From JAOAFZ01 sp964407325 (GTDB taxonomy: Bacteria; Patescibacteriota; Microgenomatia; UBA1406; GWC2-37-13): 38,778 nt of DNA. Made by a program: the position numbers and the translations under genes. The stretch covers positions 1 to 38,778 of the forward strand of contig CAYOVA010000013.1 of the NCBI GenBank assembly GCA_964407325.1, written 5' to 3'. The notes beneath the pieces were generated by a model. It was not told the origin of the DNA and did not search any database. It saw only the letters and a list, made by a program, of their open reading frames with translations. Positions 15,116 through 21,393 of this stretch are shown in pieces; positions within the stretch are counted from its first letter, which is position 1; each line of letters opens with the position of its first letter.

Positions 15116-15148
15116 CCCTATGAAGGCTTATTGGGTCTAGGGTTACAC
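15110..15148. terminator. Hairpin between convergent genes
   Basis: GTGTAGCCCTA (15110-15120) pairs with TAGGGTTACAC (15138-15148), 11 pairs with one G-U, around a 17-base loop. It spans the end of the phosphoesterase gene and the gap before the convergent gene. There is no T run, so termination is a guess. Confidence 0.4.
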
Positions 15149-15151
15149 GAT

Positions 15152-16273
15152 TTATGAAGGTGGCTGCAACGAAATCGGCTGGTTAAAATCAAGCAGATTG
15201 GCAATCATTCTTATGTCATGGGTCGTTACAATGCCAAGCTGTTGCTGCTCTGCCTCTTGGCGAGCAATTTGGGTAAAGTTTTTGCCGTCGGTTTGAATAC
15301 GGATTATGCGTTTTTCAACCGGATCTACATAAACCTTACCAATTATAGTTGCATTTACCAGTATCTTGCGGGCGTCTTTTAACGTAAATTCTTTTGTATT
15401 TGCGTCAAATTCCAGCGCATTTAAATAGTCCAAGTTAGAAAACTGGAATGAATACACTTTTATCTGCTTTTCGTCTATTTCTTCATCCGCTTCCGGTTTG
15501 ATGGTATTCTGATCGATAGCGCGCAATAACGCCCTGCTTTGGGTAAAAAGCGTATCTACCATGTTGTATGCATACGCGGTTGCATCTATAGGCTGGTTTT
15601 CGTAGAGTTTGTTAAAGTCGGAACGGTCCCGTTCCAGCCAGTTTTCGCTATTGCGTTTTATAAAGAGACGATTTTCGGCAAGAATCTGGCCAAAAAATGC
15701 CGGTTGTGCATCGAGCCTGTTTGTTTGCACGATTCGAAGCTCTGTCTGAATTGTATTGCCGTCGGTATAACCGTAGAAATATCCTTCAGCACGGGCTGTT
15801 AGTTCCTGGGTTTCATTAGTTTGCTGGTCGATTGTATATGTTGTTACATCCGAAATAAAGCCAACTCGCATTGTCTGTACCGCCAAAGTATTACTGTATG
15901 CCTCCTGAAGTACCGGATCTGAAAACTGCGAAACTTTTTGGGTTGGTGTGGGTGAAGGAGTAGTGCTGGGGGTAAGAGAAGGAGATGGTTGAGGAGTAAG
16001 TGCCAGTTGTGCTAGCTGTTGTTGGCGGGCTCGCTGGTTATAGAGAAAGATAAATAGGCCGATAAGGATGATCGGGATAATTAAGAGGATAAGTTTGGAA
16101 GGTTTGCGTTTTTGGGAATCTTCATGCAGCTTATGAATATCTTCATGTGATTCCAGAGTATGAACCTCCGCTGTTCCCGCTTCTTCCTGGATACGGTAAG
16201 GGTAGAATTCGTGGGGCGTGCTCGAGGGTGATTCTGAATCAGGTGACTTATCAGTGTCAGAAGGTGTTGTCAT
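15152..16273 (-). CDS. Anchored protein with Thr/Pro linker and beta-rich outer domain
   Basis: A 373-residue protein: ~60 polar residues inside the cell, one transmembrane helix (about 62-80, LILLIIPIILIGLFIFLY), a Ser/Thr/Pro linker (PSPSLTPSTTPSPTPT), then ~240 residues outside. The outer part alternates strands and helices and has no Cys. Segments such as VYSFQFSNLDYLNAL and GKVYVDPVEKRIIRIQTDGKNF recall lipoprotein-carrier-like (LolA/LppX-type) folds. That is a shape impression, not an assignment. I start at 16273, not 16363: TATAAT (minus strand, 16280-16285) ends six bases before this ATG, and the extra 30 residues would precede the promoter. It converges on the phosphoesterase gene. 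Confidence 0.65.
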   Translation of the reverse strand: MTTPSDTDKSPDSESPSSTPHEFYPYRIQEEAGTAEVHTLESHEDIHKLHEDSQKRKPSKLILLIIPIILIGLFIFLYNQRARQQQLAQLALTPQPSPSLTPSTTPSPTPTQKVSQFSDPVLQEAYSNTLAVQTMRVGFISDVTTYTIDQQTNETQELTARAEGYFYGYTDGNTIQTELRIVQTNRLDAQPAFFGQILAENRLFIKRNSENWLERDRSDFNKLYENQPIDATAYAYNMVDTLFTQSRALLRAIDQNTIKPEADEEIDEKQIKVYSFQFSNLDYLNALEFDANTKEFTLKDARKILVNATIIGKVYVDPVEKRIIRIQTDGKNFTQIARQEAEQQQLGIVTTHDIRMIANLLDFNQPISLQPPS

Positions 16274-16289
16274 GGCTTTATTATACAAG

Positions 16290-16324
16290 CTAGAAACAGT
16301 AGGTTTGGCCTGCTGTTTTTCTAG
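16290..16324. repeat. Interrupted inverted repeat upstream of the anchored-protein promoter
   Basis: CTAGAAACAGTAGG on the left pairs with CCTGCTG-TT-TTTCTAG on the right around TTTGG. It lies just upstream of the -10 of the gene at 16273 and touches the end hairpin of module C. On the plus strand it ends in five T after the inner stem, so it could also stop plus-strand transcripts. Role not settled: operator, terminator or insertion scar. Confidence 0.4.
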
Positions 16325-16359
16325 GGACGGCGGGGAGGATATGTTCCTCCACGCCGTCC
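16325..16359. terminator. GC hairpin at the end of module C
   Basis: GGACGGCG pairs with CGCCGTCC and GGAGGA with TCCTCC, one mismatch between, loop TATGT: 14 pairs in all. It begins 25 bases after the module C stop on the minus strand. No T run follows. Confidence 0.5.
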
Positions 16360-16384
16360 GCACTGTACAACCCCTAGACCTTGT

Positions 16385-16909
16385 CTACCTGCCGCGGGGG
16401 CGCCGTCGGTGCGTGGTCTGCCCAGCAACGGGCAGCGGGTTCGCCGGCGGGAGTTGCGGGTCCACGTTGATCGTGAACTCCAGCGCCGGTGTCGGGCTGT
16501 CGTGCACAAAACTATCAGGTGCACCACCGCCGAATACGCCCTTCATCTCTGGCGCCTGGTGCTGCTGCGCCGACAGGCGGAAGGCCGTGATGGTGACCGA
16601 GGTTAGCGTGGTGAAGGTCACCTGCACCTTCTCGGACTCCCCCTGATCGAGCCGCAGGGTGTGCGCGGTGTTGTAGTTCTGCTCCTCGACGGTCTCCCCT
16701 CCCAGGATGATCTCGAAGGGCACACCCGGCCGGGGGACGCTCACCGAGATCAGGACCGGCTCGCCGGCAGGCACTGTCACCGACACCTCATGGGCGGTGA
16801 CCTGGATGTCGCACCAGATGTCGTCCTGGAGCATGATACCGAACAACAGTCCGGTCTCCTCGTGCTCGATCCCCTTGAAGCGATCCCTACCCGCTGGTAA
16901 GAAGGTCAT
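16385..16909 (-). CDS. Module C: GC-rich beta-rich protein with the shared N-terminal signature
   Basis: A 174-residue protein without signal peptide or membrane helix. It begins MTFLPAGRDRF and carries KGIEHEETGLLFGI, which aligns without gaps to the module B signature (first Gly at residue 13). Most of the body is beta-rich (EPVLISVSVPRPGVPFEIIL, VQVTFTTLTSVTITAF), ending in a Pro/Arg-rich tail (THRRRPRGR). The start at 16909 follows CAGGAG with a five-base spacer; the longer frame from 16930 is mostly leader. One 60-base row counts 39 G+C, against 28 of 60 in a row of the adjacent native gene. I recognise no family. Confidence 0.55.
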   Translation of the reverse strand: MTFLPAGRDRFKGIEHEETGLLFGIMLQDDIWCDIQVTAHEVSVTVPAGEPVLISVSVPRPGVPFEIILGGETVEEQNYNTAHTLRLDQGESEKVQVTFTTLTSVTITAFRLSAQQHQAPEMKGVFGGGAPDSFVHDSPTPALEFTINVDPQLPPANPLPVAGQTTHRRRPRGR

Positions 16910-16970
16910 AGCAACTCCTGTACAGTACACCCGCTCTCTGCGGGCTTGTGGAGATAGTATAACATACTAT
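16910..16970 (-). promoter_or_regulatory. Module C leader: palindromic extended -10, hairpin, Shine-Dalgarno
   Basis: On the minus strand TGTTATACT (hexamer 16956-16961) lies inside a perfect palindrome ATAGTAT-N3-ATACTAT (16954-16970). The leader then holds a hairpin CCCGC-N5-GCGGG (16930-16944) and CAGGAG (16915-16920) before the ATG. The hairpin ends ten bases before the Shine-Dalgarno, so it could affect translation or stability. Confidence 0.55.
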
Positions 16971-17001
16971 GGGTTAGTTTAAAGAAGAGCATTGTGATGG
17001 A

Positions 17002-17027
17002 GAGCAGCAGGTGGACACCTGCTGCTC
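17002..17027. terminator. GC hairpin at the end of module B
   Basis: GAGCAGCAGGT pairs perfectly with ACCTGCTGCTC across four bases. It lies about 40 bases after the module B stop on the minus strand and just upstream of the module C promoter. No T run. Confidence 0.5.
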
Positions 17028-17065
17028 CTTACGTTCCGATCCGCGCAACTCCATTCCTGAAGAAG

Positions 17066-17515
17066 TTACCTAGTTGGTTTCATCAGCCCAAGGCTTTCCC
17101 CGTTGGGAATTACGTTTACCTGGATAAGCACCACCGAAATAGGATCGGCTCCGGCTGCTTCACCATCGGCAGCTCCTATCATAACAGCTAGAGTGTACTC
17201 GCCCGCTTCATCAAAACGGAGAGGCACGATCACCGACGAGCCGGCCTTGACGGTGTACACTCCTGGAGTTCCCAGAATAGGGAAGCCGTTAAGCAAAAGA
17301 GCAACATAGAGAGCAGGGCCGGTCGAAATAAGGTACAGCCGATGCGGCTTGGTGCGGTCAGTCATGAGTACCGGAACTCGCGCCGTCAAATCGCCCGAGA
17401 CCGCCAGCATAAACCAGAGACTGTCGTAATCATCCTTTGTCCGCAGTCCAATAAGAACTCCGTATGGTTGGACTTCGACACCATAGATTTTTCGGCTGTG
17501 CTGAACGAGAGGCAT
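17066..17515 (-). CDS. Module B: beta-rich protein with the shared N-terminal signature
   Basis: A 149-residue protein with no signal peptide, no membrane helix and no Cys. It begins MPLVQHSRKI, then YGVEVQPYGVLIGL, the clearest form of the shared signature (first Gly at residue 12). The body is rich in strands and reads like one or two immunoglobulin-type layers: GVYTVKAGSSVIVPLRF, then GEYTLAVMIGAADG, then VVLIQVNV. The ATG is fixed by AAAGGAGG four bases upstream. The promoter TGCTATAAT (minus strand, -10 at 17561-17566) is 45 bases from the start. A 60-base row counts 36 G+C. Length and ending (LIQVNV.., compare LKVEVT.. in module D) suggest B and D are the closest pair. Function unknown. 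Confidence 0.55.
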   Translation of the reverse strand: MPLVQHSRKIYGVEVQPYGVLIGLRTKDDYDSLWFMLAVSGDLTARVPVLMTDRTKPHRLYLISTGPALYVALLLNGFPILGTPGVYTVKAGSSVIVPLRFDEAGEYTLAVMIGAADGEAAGADPISVVLIQVNVIPNGESLGLMKPTR

Positions 17516-17569
17516 ACAACCTCCTTTGGTGTTTACAAGCGAATACCAGTAATGAAGGGGATTATAGCA
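17516..17569 (-). promoter_or_regulatory. Module B leader: extended -10 and Shine-Dalgarno
   Basis: On the minus strand TGCTATAAT, then a 45-base leader without an evident hairpin, then AAAGGAGG (17520-17527) four bases before the ATG. The end hairpin of module A lies only 14 bases upstream of this promoter, so modules A and B are packed end to start. Confidence 0.6.
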
Positions 17570-17582
17570 GGTTGTTGTGAGC

Positions 17583-17606
17583 AGCGGCGGGATTGCTCCC
17601 GCCGCT
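17583..17606. terminator. GC hairpin at the end of module A
   Basis: AGCGGCGGG pairs perfectly with CCCGCCGCT around a six-base loop, 38 bases after the module A stop on the minus strand. No T run follows; the module B promoter comes next. Confidence 0.5.
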
Positions 17607-17643
17607 AGCAGGGTTTCGAACAGGAGAGATCAGGCGATTTCTC

Positions 17644-18708
17644 CTACACGTAGGTCGTGAGTTCGATGACGAACGAGTCGCCGATTGTTTTGCTGGTAAA
17701 ATTACCCTCCTGTGCTTGACCGTTGCTGCTCAGGGCCAGTTCGAGTGCTTTCGCCACCATCTCTAGCGTCGGGAGATTGCTCTGGGCATGATCAACATCC
17801 TCCTGGACTCTTAGACCGTCCTGAGTGGGAAGTTGCCCCAGGTTATCCAGACCTTGTACCTGGCAGGTAAGCTGAACATGGCGAACGTTCGGTGGCACCT
17901 CGAACCGCACGACGATGACAGTGCCAACTGTGGCGAGTGAGATGCCTCCGGGAACAAAGACATGATCTGCCTTCATGCCGACATACAGCAGATCGGCGAT
18001 CGTCCACCCGATGGGGTAGATTACAATCGCCATCGTTTCGTTCAGTGTCGATGCAGGCACCGTGTAGGTGAGCCCATTCCTAGTTGCGTCGTAGACTTGA
18101 ACGGCTGGCTCTGCGCTGAACACGCCGATCGATTTCGGTAGACCCGGGAATGGGTCGACCAACTGTACGCAGCGCATGCCTCTTGAGGTAATCAGATTAA
18201 GCTGGTCGGGCAGCAGGGGTTTTGCGGGTAGCGGCTCGGCCTTCTCCAGCTGGACGTTTCGCGGATCGGTGGTCTCCGCGCGGAGCATCACCCGCATAAC
18301 GGGTTTCGATGAGCTCCTGCCACCGTCCTTTAGCACGTACACGCCGACGTCGTAGTAGGTGCTGCGGTCGAAGGAGGTCGCGATTACATAGCTCTCTCCG
18401 GGCACCAGGGGAGTCCCCATGCCCTGGAAGTGCTTGAACTCATCGTGGCTCCCATCGAGCACGTTGTTGCGCTCTGGGTTGAGCACAACGACCTCGATCT
18501 TTGTCTGGCCGCTGTTCATCAGAACCAGCTGACCATCCTTGCCGCGCGGCGCTCTGAAGTCCACTTCTACAAGTGGGTGAGCATCCGGCCTCATCTTCTT
18601 TACCGGCATCCACGCCGCCGGGGCTTTAGTGTCAACTTGGTACCCGGCGCTCAACCCGACAACGGGGAACACGACTCCGTGAACACCCTGGTTAGTCTTG
18701 GCAATCAT
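17644..18708 (-). CDS. Module A: 354-residue beta-rich protein with the shared N-terminal signature
   Basis: The largest of the set. The ATG at 18708 is chosen because AGGAG lies seven bases upstream and a promoter precedes it; the longer frame would read through that promoter. It begins MIAKTNQGV, then HGVVFPVVGLSAGY, the shared signature with its first Gly at residue 11. There are two or three successive beta-rich blocks: QLVLMNSGQTKIEVVVLNP with VPGESYVIATSFDRSTYYDV, then MRCVQLVDPFPG to TMAIVIYPIGW, then ATVGTVIVVRFEVPPNVRHV. A helical tail follows (LEMVAKALELALSS). No signal peptide or membrane helix. A 60-base row counts 38 G+C. It may be a duplicated or triplicated form of the domain in modules B to D. 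Function unknown. Confidence 0.55.
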   Translation of the reverse strand: MIAKTNQGVHGVVFPVVGLSAGYQVDTKAPAAWMPVKKMRPDAHPLVEVDFRAPRGKDGQLVLMNSGQTKIEVVVLNPERNNVLDGSHDEFKHFQGMGTPLVPGESYVIATSFDRSTYYDVGVYVLKDGGRSSSKPVMRVMLRAETTDPRNVQLEKAEPLPAKPLLPDQLNLITSRGMRCVQLVDPFPGLPKSIGVFSAEPAVQVYDATRNGLTYTVPASTLNETMAIVIYPIGWTIADLLYVGMKADHVFVPGGISLATVGTVIVVRFEVPPNVRHVQLTCQVQGLDNLGQLPTQDGLRVQEDVDHAQSNLPTLEMVAKALELALSSNGQAQEGNFTSKTIGDSFVIELTTYV

Positions 18709-18769
18709 CCCTCTTCTCCTGTTCCTGTGCGCCCCGCTCGTTGCGGGGGATAATGGCGTTATTATATCA
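18709..18769 (-). promoter_or_regulatory. Module A leader: extended -10, hairpin, Shine-Dalgarno
   Basis: On the minus strand TGATATAAT (hexamer 18761-18766), then a leader with a hairpin CCCCGC-N5-GCGGGG (18732-18748), then AGGAG (18716-18720) before the ATG. The hairpin repeats the CCCGC-N5-GCGGG form of the module C leader with a different loop. Confidence 0.55.
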
Positions 18770-18873
18770 TAATATACTATAGGCTCACAGCACTTTGTTT
18801 CCCTATCGAGTGTAGTATTTGTAAAGGATTGCATTCCCCTTGACGGCCTTCTCCCATGTGCTACTATTGAAGT

Positions 18874-19335
18874 ATGAGCTCAAAAACATCTTCCCAAAAC
18901 CCACTCTACCAATTAGAAGCAGTTCTTGATGAATATCTTGTTCAAAAAGCCCCTTTTCAAATACCCGACCACGGAAAAGATGCCATTGTTAAGTTCCTTC
19001 CCTGGATAACTGTTGTTCTTATGGTTCTTGCACTGCCAGCAGTATTAGCACTGCTGGGTTTAGGTGCGTTTTTAACCCCTTTTGCGATGATGGGAGGCTA
19101 TGCATACGGAGTAAATAATATGCTTTTTGGTGTTATTACCCTTGTTTCGCTTGTCCTGGAGGTTATGGCAATCCCAGGATTATTTGCCCAGCAGGAGCGG
19201 GGATGGAGATTCCTTTTTTACTCTACTCTAGTAAGTCTGGTAGCCGGAATCGTAGGGGGAACACCTATTAATGCGCTCATTTTTAGCGTTCTTTCTTTCT
19301 ACATCCTTTTCCAGATAAAAGAGAAGTATCGATAA
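18874..19335 (+). CDS. Four-helix membrane protein of unknown function
   Basis: A 153-residue protein with a polar N-terminal ~40 residues (NPLYQLEAVLDEYLVQKAPF) and then four hydrophobic helices ending with QIKEKYR inside the cell. I recognise no named family, though proteins of this shape are common in Patescibacteria. The promoter is good: TTGACG (18840-18845), 16 bases, then TGCTACTAT with the hexamer at 18862-18867, ending six bases before the ATG. This is native in style, unlike module A, from which it diverges. A scaffold gap begins six bases after the stop. Confidence 0.6.
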   Translation: MSSKTSSQNPLYQLEAVLDEYLVQKAPFQIPDHGKDAIVKFLPWITVVLMVLALPAVLALLGLGAFLTPFAMMGGYAYGVNNMLFGVITLVSLVLEVMAIPGLFAQQERGWRFLFYSTLVSLVAGIVGGTPINALIFSVLSFYILFQIKEKYR

Positions 19336-19341
19336 ACACTG

Positions 19342-19441
19342 NNNNNNNNNNNNNNNNNNNNNNNNNNNNNNNNNNNNNNNNNNNNNNNNNNNNNNNNNNN
19401 NNNNNNNNNNNNNNNNNNNNNNNNNNNNNNNNNNNNNNNNN
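19342..19441. other. Assembly gap
   Basis: One hundred Ns, with no shared sequence on the two sides that I can see. A strong GC hairpin starts two bases to the right, which suggests that another GC-rich module may be missing here. Confidence 0.95.
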
Positions 19442-19442
19442 A

Positions 19443-19467
19443 GGGCGGGGCGCACGTCGCCTCGCCC
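19443..19467. terminator. GC hairpin next to a gap, possible end of a lost module
   Basis: GGGCGGGGCG pairs with CGCCTCGCCC around CACGT: ten pairs with one G-U. It resembles the end hairpins of modules A to E, but the gene it would belong to is inside the gap or absent. Confidence 0.4.
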
Positions 19468-19519
19468 ACTCAAAACGCGACTTAGGGAATATACATGGGT
19501 AAATTCCCCCTCAAAATAG

Positions 19520-19966
19520 TTACGCAGTTACCGTAGGCAACCAGTTCTTTAGCTGCTCCAAGCGGCTTTCCTTATTAAAGTAGAATCCTTCAATTTTCAG
19601 CGGTTCACCTACCAAATGTCCACCAAGCTGATTTGCAAAGTCTATTAAGTGGTCAGCTGAACCGTTTACCAGCGCGTACTGTTCATCTCCTAACGAAATA
19701 ACAGCAAATTTTTTGTCGAACGTCTGGCCTTTGAGGCGTTCCATCATTGGAAAAAAGTATTCATGCGGCATTCCTTGTTTCCCAAGTACTTTCCACGAAG
19801 GGGAAGCCATAATTACCAGGTCACGATCCATGAGGTCTATTCCCTGGACTTTATTTGCTTCAAGCATTTTTACCTCATGCCCGCCTTCTTCCAGCCATTG
19901 TTTTGCCTGCGAACACACAGTCAATGTTCCCGTAGAGTAAGTGCCGTAGATAATCAGGATTTTCAT
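19520..19966 (-). CDS. Flavodoxin-like protein
   Basis: A 148-residue flavodoxin fold, an FMN-binding electron carrier. The phosphate-binding loop is YGTYSTGT (residues 7-14). The 60s loop reads MASPSWKVLGKQGMP and the 90s region reads AVISLGDEQYALVNGSADHL. The start ATG overlaps the FkbM stop as TAATG, so it can be translated by coupling. In addition TGCTATACT (hexamer minus strand, 19973-19978) inside the end of the FkbM gene lies six bases before the ATG, so the gene may also have its own leaderless promoter. No partner reductase is in the window. Confidence 0.85.
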   Translation of the reverse strand: MKILIIYGTYSTGTLTVCSQAKQWLEEGGHEVKMLEANKVQGIDLMDRDLVIMASPSWKVLGKQGMPHEYFFPMMERLKGQTFDKKFAVISLGDEQYALVNGSADHLIDFANQLGGHLVGEPLKIEGFYFNKESRLEQLKNWLPTVTA

Positions 19967-20850
19967 TAAGATAGTATAGCATGGCCGGGAGGGATAGCTG
20001 CAATATTGATGGTTTTAACGTATTCCCTGTCGAAATCAAAGTCGCTTAATGTACCATCTGGTTCAAGAACGAGACTGGTATAGCCAAATGAGCGTAAATA
20101 TGCAACACAATGCTGAGAAGATGTTCCCGGTGCTTTAAATGAATCCATACCCCCTTCAAATACAATTACAGGAGCAAACTTCCCGATTACTTGATGTCCT
20201 CCCTGTAGCACCTCCATCTCTGCATTCTCTGCATCGATTTTTATGCAGTCTATACCGTCTATGTTTCTTGGAAGAAAAAAAGCATCCAGTGAAACAGCAG
20301 GAACATTCACTGTTGTCGTTGTCCTGCCTCTCAAACCGTCACTCACCCGTGGATTTGCCGTAATGGTGTTTATACCGGAATGGAGACGATTAAACTGGGT
20401 CAGGGTTTCACACTGTCTGGTACCATCATTGATAGCATAGGGCTTTACAAGAATATTTGCCTTTGTATCTGAAGCTGAAGCTGGTCGTGTGTTACTCCGC
20501 AATACCGTTACGGTATCCGGTGATGGCTCAAATGCGTAAACTGATCCCGTGGGCCCTACCACCCTGCTCAATGTTAAGGTATGCATACCAAAATGAGCTC
20601 CTACATCAACTGCAATACCTCCCTGCGGTACAACAGCTTCCAGGAAGGCTGTAATTTCCGGCTCATATACTTGACCTGCAAATTCTGCTGCATTATAAGG
20701 AAGTATTGCTCTCATTTCCTGACCATCCCACCGTACTCCGCGTACCGTTTCAGCATTACGAGTACGAACTGAGCGAATAAGAGGAACAGTTATGTGGGGA
20801 TTAGTCCTTGCTATACCACTTAGGAGTCGCGCCTTTTCTGTAAAATGCAT
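19966..20850 (-). CDS. FkbM family methyltransferase
   Basis: A 294-residue SAM-dependent methyltransferase. Motif I is VDVGAHFGMHTLTLS, followed by the acidic strand end YAFEPSPDTVTVLRSN and the FkbM hallmark DGIDCIKIDAENAEMEVLQGG. FkbM enzymes O-methylate sugars or small molecules, and in bacteria often act on surface glycans. The substrate here is unknown. TATAAT (minus strand, 20857-20862) ends six bases before the ATG. It shares one base with the downstream flavodoxin start. Confidence 0.88.
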   Translation of the reverse strand: MHFTEKARLLSGIARTNPHITVPLIRSVRTRNAETVRGVRWDGQEMRAILPYNAAEFAGQVYEPEITAFLEAVVPQGGIAVDVGAHFGMHTLTLSRVVGPTGSVYAFEPSPDTVTVLRSNTRPASASDTKANILVKPYAINDGTRQCETLTQFNRLHSGINTITANPRVSDGLRGRTTTTVNVPAVSLDAFFLPRNIDGIDCIKIDAENAEMEVLQGGHQVIGKFAPVIVFEGGMDSFKAPGTSSQHCVAYLRSFGYTSLVLEPDGTLSDFDFDREYVKTINIAAIPPGHAILS

Positions 20851-20884
20851 CCTGCTATTATAGCCTGTAATACTGATTTGTAAA

Positions 20885-21331
20885 CTACTTCTGCAGCTCT
20901 TCCAGATCCTTTAATATCTCTTCAGCATGCATTTCAGGCTTTACCTTTATGTATTCTTTTACGATTTCACCTTCGGGATTAATCAAATAACTGTTTCGTG
21001 CAACTCCCGGGTGTCCCATAAATGCCCTTTCTTTATACGCTCCATACGCTTTAATTGTTTCCCACGATTCATCGGCTAACAATGGGAAATTAAGGTTGAA
21101 CTTGGTAGCAAATTTTTTGTGGGATTTTACAGAATCCTTTGAAATTCCCAGTATTTGCACTCCCCGGTCCGCAAATAGTTTAAAGCCATCACGGAAACTA
21201 CACGCTTCTACAGTGCACCCTGGGGTGTCGTCTTTGGGGTAGAAATAAACTAAAACCCACTTTCCGCGATAATCTTCAATGGTGTGTTCTTTACCGTCCT
21301 GGTCAAGGAGGCGGAATTGAGGTGCTTTCAT
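20885..21331 (-). CDS. bcp: Thiol peroxidase of the Bcp/PrxQ type
   Basis: A peroxiredoxin of 148 residues that reduces hydroperoxides using thioredoxin-type donors. The active site DDTPGCTVEACSFRD holds the peroxidatic Cys and, five residues later, the resolving Cys, the atypical two-Cys PrxQ layout. FPLLADESW and the ending GVARNSYLINPEGEIV also fit. I start at the ATG at 21331 (MKAPQFRLL), because TATAAT overlaps the upstream in-frame ATG at 21355 and a transcript begun there could not contain it. The choice removes 12 residues and leaves the family domain nearly complete. It is divergent from the kinase gene. Confidence 0.9.
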   Translation of the reverse strand: MKAPQFRLLDQDGKEHTIEDYRGKWVLVYFYPKDDTPGCTVEACSFRDGFKLFADRGVQILGISKDSVKSHKKFATKFNLNFPLLADESWETIKAYGAYKERAFMGHPGVARNSYLINPEGEIVKEYIKVKPEMHAEEILKDLEELQK

Positions 21332-21393
21332 AGTTTGTTTAACTGTATACGGCATTATAGCGAACAATCATGTGAATGCGTATAATCAATTGT

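Noticed and set aside
16385..16930. Longer start of the module C gene at 16930
   Set aside because: The added residues are leader sequence, and CAGGAG is placed correctly only for the ATG at 16909.
12937..18769. Integron gene cassettes with attC sites
   Set aside because: The end hairpins are near-perfect and unrelated in sequence, the RYYYAAC/GTTRRRY ends are missing, each gene has its own promoter, and no integrase is seen.
13406..18769. Contaminating contig from a GC-rich organism
   Set aside because: Modules A to D alternate with native AT-richer genes in gap-free sequence and carry native-type extended -10 promoters. Contamination remains possible only at the two gap edges.
17644..18834. 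396-residue version of the module A protein
   Set aside because: The added 42 residues would be translated from the promoter and leader hairpin; AGGAG precedes the ATG at 18708.
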